In this document: one piece after another, positions 27,333 to 35,791 of the stretch | Position numbering within the stretch: the stretch's first letter is position 1 | Layout: the number at the start of each line of letters is the position of its first letter | NCBI RefSeq assembly: GCF_003627215.1 | Contig: NZ_CP032677.1 | Location: 1,617,501 to 1,681,500, forward strand | Length of the DNA stretch: 64,000 nucleotides | Origin: Pseudomonas sp. Leaf58 | Lineage (GTDB): Bacteria; Pseudomonadota; Gammaproteobacteria; Pseudomonadales; Pseudomonadaceae | Reading direction: 5' to 3' | Notes under the pieces: model-generated | Database searches by the model: none | The model's input: the letters and a program-made list of their open reading frames with translations, nothing else | What the model was told of the DNA's origin: nothing | Translations under genes and position numbers: made by a program

Positions 27333-27819
27333 GCTTGCGGATCCAGGTTTCGACGGCTTGGCTAAGCCCGATGATGGCTTTGTCGTCGAGCTTGCACTCG
27401 GGCTTGTAGGCACCTTCGACCAGCACCATCCAGCGCGTCAGGCCGGCGGCCGGGCAGCGGTTGTCGAGAAACGCCAGCCATTGCCGGCCGTTGAGGGTAT
27501 GGCTGTTGGCCCCGGGATAGTGGCTGCGGCACAGGCGCTTGAGCAGGGCGTTGATCTGTTGCAGCCAGGCCCCAGCCGGGGCGCCGTCGTAGGGGCGGGG
27601 CAGCCGGGCCAGCTCGGCCAGGGCTTCTACGCGCACCGGGTCCAGTGGTTGTTCGGCGCGCACGATACGGCGCTTGCCTGGGCGCCAGCGGCGCAGCCGC
27701 CACACGCCCCAGCCCAGCAGTGGCAGCACGGCCAGCAGCACCCACCAGCCCGGTGCGGGTGGCCACAGGCTGATGGGCGCGGGAGCGATCAGCGGCTGCA
27801 GTTGGTCGAGCGGGTTCAT
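27325..27819 (-). CDS. DUF4381 family membrane protein
   Basis: A 164-residue protein with a short N-terminal periplasmic part rich in Pro (LIAPAPISLWPPAPGWW), one membrane helix near 23-44 (PGWWVLLAVLPLLGWGVWRL), and a basic cytoplasmic domain with the family motif LNGRQWLAFLD near 115-125. DUF4381 proteins occur between the DUF58 and VWA genes of MoxR operons, as here. The function is unknown; the topology suggests it links the cytoplasmic DUF58/MoxR pair to the membrane VWA proteins. It overlaps its upstream neighbour by four bases. Confidence 0.85.
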   Translation of the reverse strand: MNPLDQLQPLIAPAPISLWPPAPGWWVLLAVLPLLGWGVWRLRRWRPGKRRIVRAEQPLDPVRVEALAELARLPRPYDGAPAGAWLQQINALLKRLCRSHYPGANSHTLNGRQWLAFLDNRCPAAGLTRWMVLVEGAYKPECKLDDKAIIGLSQAVETWIRKHV

Positions 27820-28760
27820 GACGCGCTCCGCGGCCGCTGGGCGTTGAGGTACTCACGCAGTTGCTCGATCATTTCGCTTTGCGTGCTCAGTGGCATCAGC
27901 AGCACACGCAGCTTTTGCGCCATCAGCTCCCAGCGTTCGATGCGCGCTTCGGCCTGCTGGCGGTAGGCCTGGCGCAGGTTGGCATCCAGGGTGTCGAGCT
28001 CCAGTTGCGCGCTGCGCTGGGCAAAACGCAACAGGCCGGCGGCGGGCAGGGCGTGGTCCAGTGGGTCGGAAACCGGCAGCAACAACAGGTCGCAATGACG
28101 CGAGAGCATGGCCAGGTGCTGTTCCACCTGGGCGGTGAGCGAGCGTTCGTCGCAGATCACGATGGCCAGGCTGCCCGGGCGCAGCACTTCGCGGGCGCGG
28201 CGCAGGGCCAGGCCGAGGCTGTCGGCCCCAGGCGTGGCCTCGGTGTGCAGGGCCTGGTTGACCTTGGCCAGGCGGTTGAGCAGTTGCAGCAGGCTCTGCT
28301 TGCTACGCCGGGGTTTGATTTCGTGGTGCTCGTTGTCACCGAACACCAGCCCGCCGATGCGGTCGTTATGGCCCAGTGCGGCCCAACCGAACAGCGCGGC
28401 GGCATGCGCTGCGAGCACCGACTTGAACATCAGCCCCGAGCCGAAGAACAGCCGTTGGCTTTGTTCGACGAGGATGAAGATCGGCCGTTCGCGTTCTTCG
28501 TGGAACAGCTTGGTGTGCGGCTCCTGGGTGCGCGCGGTGACGCGCCAGTCGATGTTGCGCACATCGTCGCCGGCCTGGTACACCCGCACCTGGTCGAAGT
28601 CCACGCCGCGCCCGCGCAGTTTGGAGTGGTGCAGGCCCACCAGCGGGCTGCGCTGGCCGGGCCGGGAAAACAGCTGAATTTCACGCACGCGGTGGCGCAT
28701 GTCGATCAGCTCGGCAAGGCCGGTGCGGATGCCAGGTTCGGCCAACGGCGTGGTGGGCAT
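27816..28760 (-). CDS. DUF58 domain protein
   Basis: A 314-residue soluble protein with the DUF58 hallmark RGVDFDQVRVYQAGDDVRNI, followed by DWRVTART, near residues 51-78. It has a C-terminal VWA-like half (PIFILVEQSQRLFFGSG near 92-108, AIVICDERSLTAQ near 205-217). The metal-site positions of a true VWA domain are not conserved (VEQSQ). DUF58 proteins are the constant companions of MoxR ATPases and are proposed adaptors. The ATG at 28760 is four bases after the MoxR stop, which indicates coupled translation. Confidence 0.87.
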   Translation of the reverse strand: MPTTPLAEPGIRTGLAELIDMRHRVREIQLFSRPGQRSPLVGLHHSKLRGRGVDFDQVRVYQAGDDVRNIDWRVTARTQEPHTKLFHEERERPIFILVEQSQRLFFGSGLMFKSVLAAHAAALFGWAALGHNDRIGGLVFGDNEHHEIKPRRSKQSLLQLLNRLAKVNQALHTEATPGADSLGLALRRAREVLRPGSLAIVICDERSLTAQVEQHLAMLSRHCDLLLLPVSDPLDHALPAAGLLRFAQRSAQLELDTLDANLRQAYRQQAEARIERWELMAQKLRVLLMPLSTQSEMIEQLREYLNAQRPRSAS

Positions 28761-28764
28761 GGGG

Positions 28765-29724
28765 TCAGGCAACGGCGACGACGTCGAGGATGCGCTGGAC
28801 CACGCGGTCCTGGTCGATCCCCGCCGCTTCGGCCTCGAAGGACAGGATGATACGGTGGCGCAGCACGTCGAACAGTACCGCCTGGATGTCTTCGGGGCTG
28901 ACGAAGTCGCGCCCGGCCAGCCAGGCGTGGGCGCGTGCGCAGCGGTCCAGTGAAATGGAACCACGCGGGCTGGCGCCGTAGGCGATCCAGTCGGCCAGTT
29001 CACTGTCGAACTTGGCCGGGGTACGCGTGGCCATCACCAGTTGCACCAGGTATTCCTCTACCGCGTCGGCCATGTACAGGCCGAGGATTTCCTTGCGTGC
29101 GGCGAAAATGGCCTGTTGGCTGACCCGGCGCTCGGGCTTGGTTTCGCCGCCCAGGGCTTCACCACGGGCCTGGGCCAGGATGCGCCGTTCCACCGCCGCG
29201 TCGGGGAAGCCGATTTTCACGTGCATCAAGAAGCGGTCGAGCTGCGCTTCGGGCAGCGGGTAAGTGCCTTCCTGCTCGATCGGGTTCTGCGTGGCCATGA
29301 CCAGGAACAGCGGCGACAGGTCGTAGGTGCTGCGGCCTACGCTGACCTGGCGCTCGGCCATGGCTTCGAGCAGCGCCGACTGCACCTTGGCCGGGGCGCG
29401 GTTGATTTCGTCGGCCAGCACCAGGTTATGGAAGATCGGCCCCTGCTGGAACACGAAGCTGCCGGTTTCTGGGCGGTAGATTTCGGTGCCGGTGATGTCG
29501 GCCGGGAGCAGGTCGGGGGTGAACTGGATACGATGGAACTGCGCCTCGATGCCTTCGGCGAGCTCTTTGATGGCTTTGGTCTTGGCCAGGCCCGGCGCAC
29601 CTTCGACCAACATGTGGCCGTCGGCCAAGAGCACGATCAGCAGCCGCTCGACCAGTTTTTCCTGGCCCAGGATTTGGGAAGAAAGAAAAGTGCGCAGCGC
29701 GATCAGCGCGTCACGGTGTTCCAT
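28765..29724 (-). CDS. MoxR-family AAA+ ATPase
   Basis: A 319-residue AAA+ ATPase with Walker A GAPGLAKT at 42-49, Walker B LVLADEIN near 104-111, sensor-1 [23 protein letters not shown] near 146-168 and the arginine-finger region after it. MoxR proteins act as chaperone-like machines for maturation or regulation of VWA-protein complexes, often linked to envelope stress. It heads the operon MoxR-DUF58-DUF4381-VWA-VWA/TPR-BatD, in which every junction overlaps or is within five bases. The start at 29724 ([21 protein letters not shown]) fits the family N-terminus. The 229-bp gap to the divergent Tle1-like gene must hold the operon promoter. Confidence 0.93.
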   Translation of the reverse strand: MEHRDALIALRTFLSSQILGQEKLVERLLIVLLADGHMLVEGAPGLAKTKAIKELAEGIEAQFHRIQFTPDLLPADITGTEIYRPETGSFVFQQGPIFHNLVLADEINRAPAKVQSALLEAMAERQVSVGRSTYDLSPLFLVMATQNPIEQEGTYPLPEAQLDRFLMHVKIGFPDAAVERRILAQARGEALGGETKPERRVSQQAIFAARKEILGLYMADAVEEYLVQLVMATRTPAKFDSELADWIAYGASPRGSISLDRCARAHAWLAGRDFVSPEDIQAVLFDVLRHRIILSFEAEAAGIDQDRVVQRILDVVAVA

Positions 29725-29953
29725 CGGCGACGGTTCCTGGTATGGGGCCGCGGGCGGGCTGAACGCAGCTGCCCTGGCAAGGGGGGATACTTTAATCCAT
29801 CCGGGGGGGTGGCGACCAATGGCGGCTGGGAAATTTATCCGTGTCAGGGGCCATGCAGGTACAGAAATGTCCTGCAGGTGGCTGGCCTTTGGCTGATGTT
29901 TCGCTACGGGGTGCTGGCGCCTGCTTGTGCTTTTTTGGGCAAGCAGAGGCACG

Positions 29954-31264
29954 ATGATGGACCTGAACAGCTGCAGCACGAACCTTCCTACGCAGGTCAC
30001 CCTGCGTTTTGGGGTGTTCTTCGATGGCACCGGTAACAACCAGGACAATGCCAGGCGCGGGGATGAGCCGGGGGGGAAGGAGGGGAGTTATGGCAATGCG
30101 CTCACCAATATAGCCCTGTTGTACGCACTCTACCCGGTGGGCGAGGGCACTGGCGCCGGCACCCTGGCGTTGCTGAAACGCTATGTCGAGGGCATCGGCA
30201 CCGTGGCGGGCGAGGCAGATCATGTGTATGCCTCGGCCACCGGCTGTGGGCGCACGGGGGTCGAGGCGCGGGTCGCCGAGGCGTTGGCGGGTATTGCCGA
30301 GCAACTGCGGGGTTGGCGCCAGGCGCATCCGCAGGCCAGGCTCGAGCGGGTGGTGTTCGACCTGTTCGGCTTCAGCCGGGGCGCGGCGGCGGTGCGGCAT
30401 TTGGCCAACCTGCTGCACGATGGCGGCGGCCGGCTGCTGGCCGTGCCCTGCGCCATCGAGATCAACTTCATTGGCCTGTTCGACACCGTGGCGGCGATCG
30501 TCGCGCCGTTGCAGGGTGACTTCGCCACTGCCGACAAGCGCCATGCGGGCTTGCGCCTGGGCCTTGGCGCGGGCATTGCCAAGCAGGTGGTGCAATTGGT
30601 AGCGGCGGACGAGCAGCGGCACAACTTCCCGCTGGTGGGCAGCAGCCATGACATCGTGCTGCCGGGTGTGCACTCGAACATTGGCGGTGGTTACCCACAA
30701 ACCACGCAAGAGCAGGTGCTGCTGTGCAAACCGCAGTCACAACGCGTGCCGCTGGGCATGCGCGCCGAGCGCACGCGGGTGTATGCGGCGGTCGAGGCCT
30801 TGCTGGCTTCGACGTTTGCTGAACTGGCCGCGCCCAAGCCGCAGGTGCTGGCCTGGGAGGTGCCAATTGCCGGTGGCCAGCGCAATGAGGCGGAAAAGCA
30901 AGTGTATGCGGCGGTGTTTCGGCAGCGGGAGGTGGCGGGGCAGCTTTCCCGTGTGTACTTGAGCGTAATGCGTGAATTGGCCGTGCGTGCAGGCGTACCG
31001 TTTGCGCCACTGGGCGGGCAGGCTGAGCATTTGCTACCGGAGGAGTTGCTAGGTATCAGCCGCAAGCTGCATGCATTTGCCTTGGGTGAGTGTGACCAGC
31101 CTGGGTTGAGCGATGATGAGCAGCGTTTGTTGCGCGACAAGTACGTGCATGCGTCGGCCAACTGGAATGCGCTGAAGGGCTTGCACACCAGTGTGTTGGA
31201 GGTGTTGTTCGTGAATCGGCCGGCGGCGGCTGGGCGGGTGGTGCATACCAATCCAGTCGTTTGA
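29954..31264 (+). CDS. DUF2235 protein, Tle1-type phospholipase (putative T6SS lipase effector)
   Basis: A 436-residue alpha/beta-hydrolase-like protein. It begins with the DUF2235 strand LRFGVFFDGTGNN (18-30) and carries the GxSxG nucleophile elbow GFSRG with Ser141, then NFIGLFDTVAAI (near 175-186) and PGVHSNIGGGY (near 236-246), the other conserved catalytic-region blocks. Proteins of this type include the type VI secretion phospholipases Tle1. No signal peptide, PAAR or VgrG part is present, and no immunity lipoprotein lies on either side. Two ATGs (29954, 29957) compete; AGAGG lies just upstream. A 6-bp inverted repeat TGCTTG/CAAGCA (29922-29945) abuts this site. Transcribed alone. Confidence 0.8.
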   Translation: MMDLNSCSTNLPTQVTLRFGVFFDGTGNNQDNARRGDEPGGKEGSYGNALTNIALLYALYPVGEGTGAGTLALLKRYVEGIGTVAGEADHVYASATGCGRTGVEARVAEALAGIAEQLRGWRQAHPQARLERVVFDLFGFSRGAAAVRHLANLLHDGGGRLLAVPCAIEINFIGLFDTVAAIVAPLQGDFATADKRHAGLRLGLGAGIAKQVVQLVAADEQRHNFPLVGSSHDIVLPGVHSNIGGGYPQTTQEQVLLCKPQSQRVPLGMRAERTRVYAAVEALLASTFAELAAPKPQVLAWEVPIAGGQRNEAEKQVYAAVFRQREVAGQLSRVYLSVMRELAVRAGVPFAPLGGQAEHLLPEELLGISRKLHAFALGECDQPGLSDDEQRLLRDKYVHASANWNALKGLHTSVLEVLFVNRPAAAGRVVHTNPVV

Positions 31265-31275
31265 GTCGTCTTTGG

Positions 31276-31299
31276 GGGGCTGCAAGCACCGGCAGCCCC
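31276..31299. terminator. Hairpin between convergent genes
   Basis: GGGGCTGC (31276-31283) and GCAGCCCC (31292-31299) form an 8-bp stem in the 40-bp gap between the Tle1-like gene and the convergent MFS gene. There is no T run on either strand, so termination is only plausible. Confidence 0.4.
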
Positions 31300-31304
31300 A
31301 CGGC

Positions 31305-32504
31305 CTAGGCCGGCTGTCGGCGCCTTTTGGCCAGGTACGCCTCCTGGGCCAGGGTCAACAGCACGGTCAGCAGCATGAACACGATCGACGCCACGAACAC
31401 CCCATTGGGCAGGCGCTGGTCGAGCATCCAGCCAAACGCCACCGGCCCGAGGGCGCCGCCGATGTTGAAGCCGGTCGAGACCAGCCCAAAGGCTTTGCCT
31501 TCCGCCCCGCGCGGAGCTGCCGCCTTGACCAGCATGTCCCGCGACGGGGCGATGACCCCGGTCAGCAAGCCAATAGCGCCCAGCACCAGCACCAATGCCC
31601 AGCCCGACAGCAGGCCCAGGGCCACCAGCGTCGTCAACCCAGCGGCCAGGGCAAAGGCCAATGCCGCCACCAGGCCGTGGCGCCGGGTGCGGTCAGCCAA
31701 GGCCCCACCGCACAGCACGCCCACGGCACTGCTGAGCAGAAAGGCCGTGAGCGCTGTATTGGCCCAGGCGAGGGTCAAGCCTTGGCCCTGGACGAGGGCG
31801 GCCACGGAGAACTTTTCGATGGCGCTGGTGCTCAGGTTGAGCAGGATGAACAGCAGCGTCAGCACCCCGAGCATGGGCGTGAACAAGCGCACCCGGCCCA
31901 CTGCAGCGGGCCCGCCGCCACCTTGGGTGTCAGGCCTGGTGACTTGATAGATACCACTGCCCGGCACCGATATCAGCAGCCAGGCAGCCACCCCGGCTGC
32001 CGCGCCTGCTGCCAGGGCTGCTGGTGTACCGAACACGGCCGCGATGCCGAGAAACGCCGCTGGCGTTACTGCCGAACCGAGGAAGCCGGCAAAGGTATGG
32101 ATCGAAAACGACCGCCCCAGGCGGCGTTGTTCGATGCCGTTGGCCAGCAGGGCATAGTCGGCCGGGTGGTACACGCCATTGGCCAGGCCGGCCATGGCCA
32201 TCGCCACCAGCAGTTGCGGATAGCCGGGGCTCGCGGCAATCAGCAGGAAGCTGAGGCTGCCCAGCAGCAAGCCGGCCTTGAGCACCTTGCGCGCACCGTA
32301 ATGGTCGACGGCATAGCCCAGCGGCGCCTGCACCAGGGCGCTGGTGATGTTGAACACGGCCAGGGCCACGCCGAGTTCGACGAAACCCACCCCGAGCACG
32401 CCGGGGAGCACGGGCAGCAGCGCCGGGATCAGCATGATGTGCACATGGCTGACAAAGTGCACGGCAGCGATTTGAGTCAGTAGCTTAGGGCCAGCGTAGG
32501 GCAT
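31305..32504 (-). CDS. MFS transporter
   Basis: A 399-residue major facilitator protein with about 12 membrane helices in two six-helix halves. The loop 2-3 signature appears as GYAVDHYGARKVLKAG near 69-84 and its repeat as GGALADRTRRHGL near 265-277. A NGVYHPADYALLA segment near 117-129 resembles the fosmidomycin-resistance-type/MFS-Fsr and related carriers. The substrate is not readable. It is the last gene of the minus-strand operon aldolase-DapA-BenE-MFS, 57 bases after the BenE-like stop. It may export an intermediate or import the pathway substrate. The ATG at 32504 gives MPYAGPKLL; the ATG 14 codons upstream has no better ribosome site. Confidence 0.8.
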   Translation of the reverse strand: MPYAGPKLLTQIAAVHFVSHVHIMLIPALLPVLPGVLGVGFVELGVALAVFNITSALVQAPLGYAVDHYGARKVLKAGLLLGSLSFLLIAASPGYPQLLVAMAMAGLANGVYHPADYALLANGIEQRRLGRSFSIHTFAGFLGSAVTPAAFLGIAAVFGTPAALAAGAAAGVAAWLLISVPGSGIYQVTRPDTQGGGGPAAVGRVRLFTPMLGVLTLLFILLNLSTSAIEKFSVAALVQGQGLTLAWANTALTAFLLSSAVGVLCGGALADRTRRHGLVAALAFALAAGLTTLVALGLLSGWALVLVLGAIGLLTGVIAPSRDMLVKAAAPRGAEGKAFGLVSTGFNIGGALGPVAFGWMLDQRLPNGVFVASIVFMLLTVLLTLAQEAYLAKRRRQPA

Positions 32505-32561
32505 GTCTATACCTGTTGAGCGGTGGGCGCAGCGGGCGCATGGCAAGGGGGGAAGGCCCGC

Positions 32562-33776
32562 TCAGCGGGGCGAGCGGCTGAAGCCGGGTAGGCGGCCGTT
32601 CAGCACGGCATAGGCCAGCAGGCCAATGACCAGCCCCCAGAAGGCCCCGCCAATGCCGAACAAGCTGATGTTGCCAGCGGCGGCCAGGAAGGTGATCAGT
32701 GCCGCCTCGCGCGAACGTGCATCGGCCATTGCACTGGCCAGGCTGGCGCCGATGGTGCCCAATAGGGCCAGGCCGGCCAAGGTGGTGATGAAGGTGGCCG
32801 GCAGGGCCATGAACACGCTGGCCAGGGTCACCCCGAACACCCCTACCAAGATGTAGCAAACAGCGGCAGCGATGCCCGCGACCCAGCGCTTGCCCGGGTC
32901 TTCGTGGGCTTCTTTGCCGGTGCAGATGGCAGCGGTGATGGCGGCGATATTGAACGCGTGCGAGCCGAACGGCGCCATCAGCAACGACCCCAGGCCGGTA
33001 ACCGCCACGATCGGGTTGGCGCTGGTCTTGAAGCCGTCGTTGCGCAGCACCAGCATGCCGGGCATGTACTGGCCAGTGAGGGTGATCAAAAACAACGGCA
33101 GGGCCACACTCAGGGCGGCATTTAGCGAAAAGGTGGGCGCGGTGAACACCGGCGCGGCGAACGCCAGCGTGAGCCCTGCCAGGCCCAGCTGGCCCTGGAG
33201 CAGCAGGTAGCCCAGGCCCAGCAGCAGAATGCCAACTACCGCGTAGCGGGCGGTAAAGCGTTTGAACGCCACATAAGCCGCGATCAACAGCCCGGCCAGG
33301 GCGGGGTCAACCGACAGGCCGGCGAATGCACCAATGCCGAATTGCAACAGGATGCCCGCCAGCAGCCCGGCGGCAATCCCGCCGGGGATGACCCGCACCA
33401 AGCGCTCGAAGCACCCAGTCAGCCCCAGCACCACGAAGCCGGCGGCGGATAGCAGGTAGGCGCCGATGGCGTCGCTATAGGGCACGCTGGCCAGCGCGGT
33501 AACCAGAAACGCAGCGGCAGGTGTGGACCAGGCGGTGATCACCGGTTCGCGGCTGTACCAGCATAGGGCCAAGCCGCTGAGGCCGACGCCGATCGACACG
33601 GCCCAGACCCACGACGAAGTCAGCTCGGGGCTAAGCCCAGCCACCTTGGCTGCCTGGAACACCAGGATGAAAGTGCCGCCGTAGTTGACGATGACCGACA
33701 CGATGCCTGCTACCACGGGGTGGAGGATGTCTGCCAGCCGTAGCGGGGTTGAAGAACGTTGTATAGGCGCGTCCAT
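32562..33776 (-). CDS. BenE family permease
   Basis: A 404-residue membrane protein with about 12 hydrophobic segments and the BenE features VVAGIVSVIVNYGGTFILVFQAA near 21-43, WSTPAAAFLVTAL near 83-95 and a central MAPFGSHAFNIAAITAAICTGKEAHEDP near 266-293. BenE was described as a benzoate/H+ symporter, but no benzoate genes (benABCD, catABC) are in the window, so another organic acid is more likely. It lies between the DapA-like and MFS genes on the same strand. The 111-bp gap before it contains an 11-bp perfect stem at 33851-33878. Confidence 0.85.
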   Translation of the reverse strand: MDAPIQRSSTPLRLADILHPVVAGIVSVIVNYGGTFILVFQAAKVAGLSPELTSSWVWAVSIGVGLSGLALCWYSREPVITAWSTPAAAFLVTALASVPYSDAIGAYLLSAAGFVVLGLTGCFERLVRVIPGGIAAGLLAGILLQFGIGAFAGLSVDPALAGLLIAAYVAFKRFTARYAVVGILLLGLGYLLLQGQLGLAGLTLAFAAPVFTAPTFSLNAALSVALPLFLITLTGQYMPGMLVLRNDGFKTSANPIVAVTGLGSLLMAPFGSHAFNIAAITAAICTGKEAHEDPGKRWVAGIAAAVCYILVGVFGVTLASVFMALPATFITTLAGLALLGTIGASLASAMADARSREAALITFLAAAGNISLFGIGGAFWGLVIGLLAYAVLNGRLPGFSRSPR

Positions 33777-33850
33777 GGTTGCCTCGGGTAGTTGTCAGGC
33801 GTAAGAGCAGCGCATAACTCGGTGAGTTAGCGGGCGCCCTGTGGGAGAGA

Positions 33851-33878
33851 CTGCCCGGCAGCGCATACTGCCGGGCAG
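33851..33878 (-). terminator. Strong hairpin between the dapA-like and benE-like genes
   Basis: Perfect 11-bp arms CTGCCCGGCAG/CTGCCGGGCAG with a 6-base loop and an outer AGAC/GTCT-like extension. It lies 10 bases after the dapA-like stop, inside the presumed operon. No T run follows, so it may be a partial terminator, an RNA-stability stem or a processing site that separates expression of enzymes and transporters. Confidence 0.45.
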
Positions 33879-33887
33879 GTCTCAGGC

Positions 33888-34775
33888 TCAGCTGGCCAGT
33901 TGGTCAAGCAGCCCTTTGAGGTAGCTGCTGCCTTGCGCATCCAGCGGCTGCAGTGGCAGGCGCGGGGCACCAACGTCCTGGCCGAGCATGTTCAGGCCGG
34001 CCTTGATGGTGGTGGGCAGGCCACGGCGGGTGATGTATGCCAGCAGTTCGTACTGGCGGTAGAACAGTGCGCGGGCTGCGGCCAGGTCGCCGTGCTGCAC
34101 CGCGTCCCACAGCGCCAGGTTCAGTGCCGGGATCAGGTTGGGGGCGGCGGTGCACCAGCCGCTGGCGCCAGCCACCAGGGCTTCCAGGGTGAGCGGGTTG
34201 CAACCGTTGTAGAACGCCACCTGGCCATCGGTGGCCTTGAACAGTTGGTGCATACGCTGAATGTCGCCGGTGCTTTCCTTGACCATGGTTACATTGGTCA
34301 CTTCAGCGAGGATGCGCAGGATCAGCTCCACGGACAGGTCAGTGCCGCTGGTGCCCGGGTTGTTGTAGAGCATGATCGGGATGTCGATGGCTGCGCCGAC
34401 CGCCGCGTAGTGGGCAAGCACTTCGGCCTCGGTGAGCTTCCAGTAGGAGATGGGCAGCACCATCACTGCCGTGGCCCCACATGCCTGCGCCAGGCGCGCG
34501 CGCTGCACGGTGCGGGCAGTGGTCAGGTCGGACACGCTGACCACGCTGGGCACGCGGCCGGCAATGCGCGCCTGGCTGAAGCGCACCACCGCTTCCCATT
34601 CGCTGTCGGCCAGGTAGGCGCCTTCGCCCGTGCTGCCCAGCGGTGCGATGGCGTGCACGCCGTCTGCGATCAGGCGGTCGATGGACGTGCCCAAGGCCTC
34701 CAGGTCAAGCGTGCCGTCAGCCGTGAAGGGCGTGATGGTGTAGCCGATAACGCCGCGAATTACAGGTGTAGACAT
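33888..34775 (-). CDS. DapA-family (dihydrodipicolinate synthase/N-acetylneuraminate lyase) aldolase
   Basis: A 295-residue class I, Schiff-base TIM-barrel enzyme. Lys166 (MVKESTGD) is the catalytic lysine, Tyr137 (MLYNNPGTSG) the proton shuttle, and GSTGEG at 47-52 the 2-oxo-acid carboxylate site. The true biosynthetic DapA is expected elsewhere, and the catabolic neighbours suggest a pyruvate- or 2-oxo-acid-linked aldolase or dehydratase. The start MSTPVIRG at 34775 has GAGGTG six bases upstream and was preferred to the ATG at 34793. It follows the class II aldolase-like gene by 42 bases in the same operon. The exact substrate is unknown. Confidence 0.83.
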   Translation of the reverse strand: MSTPVIRGVIGYTITPFTADGTLDLEALGTSIDRLIADGVHAIAPLGSTGEGAYLADSEWEAVVRFSQARIAGRVPSVVSVSDLTTARTVQRARLAQACGATAVMVLPISYWKLTEAEVLAHYAAVGAAIDIPIMLYNNPGTSGTDLSVELILRILAEVTNVTMVKESTGDIQRMHQLFKATDGQVAFYNGCNPLTLEALVAGASGWCTAAPNLIPALNLALWDAVQHGDLAAARALFYRQYELLAYITRRGLPTTIKAGLNMLGQDVGAPRLPLQPLDAQGSSYLKGLLDQLAS

Positions 34776-34817
34776 ACCAGGCACCTCTGCCATTGTTGAG
34801 AAAGAGTACTGCTTCAG

Positions 34818-35600
34818 TCAGCCCAGGCAGTCGCCGTGGGCACGCAAGGCACGCCGCGCGTAGTAGCTGAACGCGGCGCCATGACGTTTGGGGGTGGAAA
34901 TCCAGTCATGGGCTTCTTTGCCCAGTGTTGCGGGGATGGGGCGGATGTCACCGGCGGCCATGGCCAGCAGCTGCATTTTTGCCGCGCGCTCGAACAGCAG
35001 GGCAAGCACGCAGGCTTCCTCGATCGAGCGGCCAGCGATCAACAGGCCATGGTGGGAAAGCAGGATGGCGCGCTTGTCGCCGATCGCCTTCGCGATGATT
35101 TCGCCTTCTTCGTTGCCCACCGGTACACCCGGCCATTCCTTGAGGAACGCGCAGTCGTCGAACAGCGGGCACAGGTCCATGTGCGAGATGGCCAGCGGCA
35201 CTTCAAGCATCGACAGCGCGGCGCTGTGCAGCGGGTGGGTGTGGATGATGCAGTTGACGTCGGCCCGGGCGCGGTACAGCCAGCTGTGGAAGCGGTTGGC
35301 CGGGTTGGCCATGCCGCGGCCTTGCAGCACGTTGAGGTCCTCGTCCACCACCAGCAGGTTGGATGCGGCGATTTCGTCGAAGCCCAGGCCAAGTTGTTGC
35401 GTGTAGTAAGTACCCGGCGCCTGCGCCCGTGCGGTGATCTGCCCAGCCAGGCCAGAGTCGTGGCCGCCGTCGAACAGGATGCGGCAGGTGAGGGCGAGTT
35501 TCTGCCGCGTGGTGTAGGTGCTATCGGCCAGCGCCGTCTGCATCTGCTGCTGGGCGAGCTTGACCAGCTGGTCCTTGGGGGTCTGCATGGTGGTCGTCAT
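34818..35600 (-). CDS. Class II aldolase/adducin-fold protein lacking the usual catalytic Glu
   Basis: A 260-residue protein of the AraD/FucA/adducin fold. The zinc ligands are visible as His120 and His122 (IIHTHPLHS) and His184 (LSHHGLL). In L-fuculose-phosphate aldolase the acid/base Glu73 lies four residues before a conserved His; here that position is Ala101 in NPANRFH, so classical retro-aldol chemistry is doubtful and a decarboxylase, epimerase or lyase activity is possible. The start at 35600 was chosen for CAGGTA upstream; an ATG at 35615 would add five residues. It is the first gene of the operon and diverges from a LysR gene across a dyad-bearing gap. Confidence 0.82.
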   Translation of the reverse strand: MTTTMQTPKDQLVKLAQQQMQTALADSTYTTRQKLALTCRILFDGGHDSGLAGQITARAQAPGTYYTQQLGLGFDEIAASNLLVVDEDLNVLQGRGMANPANRFHSWLYRARADVNCIIHTHPLHSAALSMLEVPLAISHMDLCPLFDDCAFLKEWPGVPVGNEEGEIIAKAIGDKRAILLSHHGLLIAGRSIEEACVLALLFERAAKMQLLAMAAGDIRPIPATLGKEAHDWISTPKRHGAAFSYYARRALRAHGDCLG

Positions 35601-35675
35601 GGGCGGTACCTGCATGGCAAAGGGGCGAAGGATTGCTGATGGACGTGGGCGTCATCAGGACACATGGCTGATACT

Positions 35676-35711
35676 AATGACACAAGGTGTCATTTGCAAG
35701 CGATGTGTCAT
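35676..35711. promoter_or_regulatory. Probable LysR operator with three half-sites
   Basis: AATGACAC (35676-35683) and GTGTCATT (35687-35694) form a perfect 8-bp dyad around AAG. A third half-site GTGTCAT follows at 35705-35711. The array lies between the divergent aldolase-like gene and the LysR gene, the usual position for a LysR recognition and activation site. Confidence 0.6.
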
Positions 35712-35791
35712 CACTGCGCTTGGCGGCATTGCCATTCGAGTTGCCGATCATGCGTACAATGGGGGCAGGGTCGAGGCATCGTGAGGTCAAT

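Noticed and set aside
29854..29876. TGCAGG/CCTGCA inverted repeat in the MoxR-Tle1 gap
   Set aside because: Six-base arms at this spacing are common by chance in GC-rich DNA and no second copy supports it.
33888..34775. Biosynthetic dapA
   Set aside because: The catalytic residues are shared by the whole superfamily, but the setting with an aldolase-fold protein, BenE and MFS carriers under a LysR regulator is catabolic.
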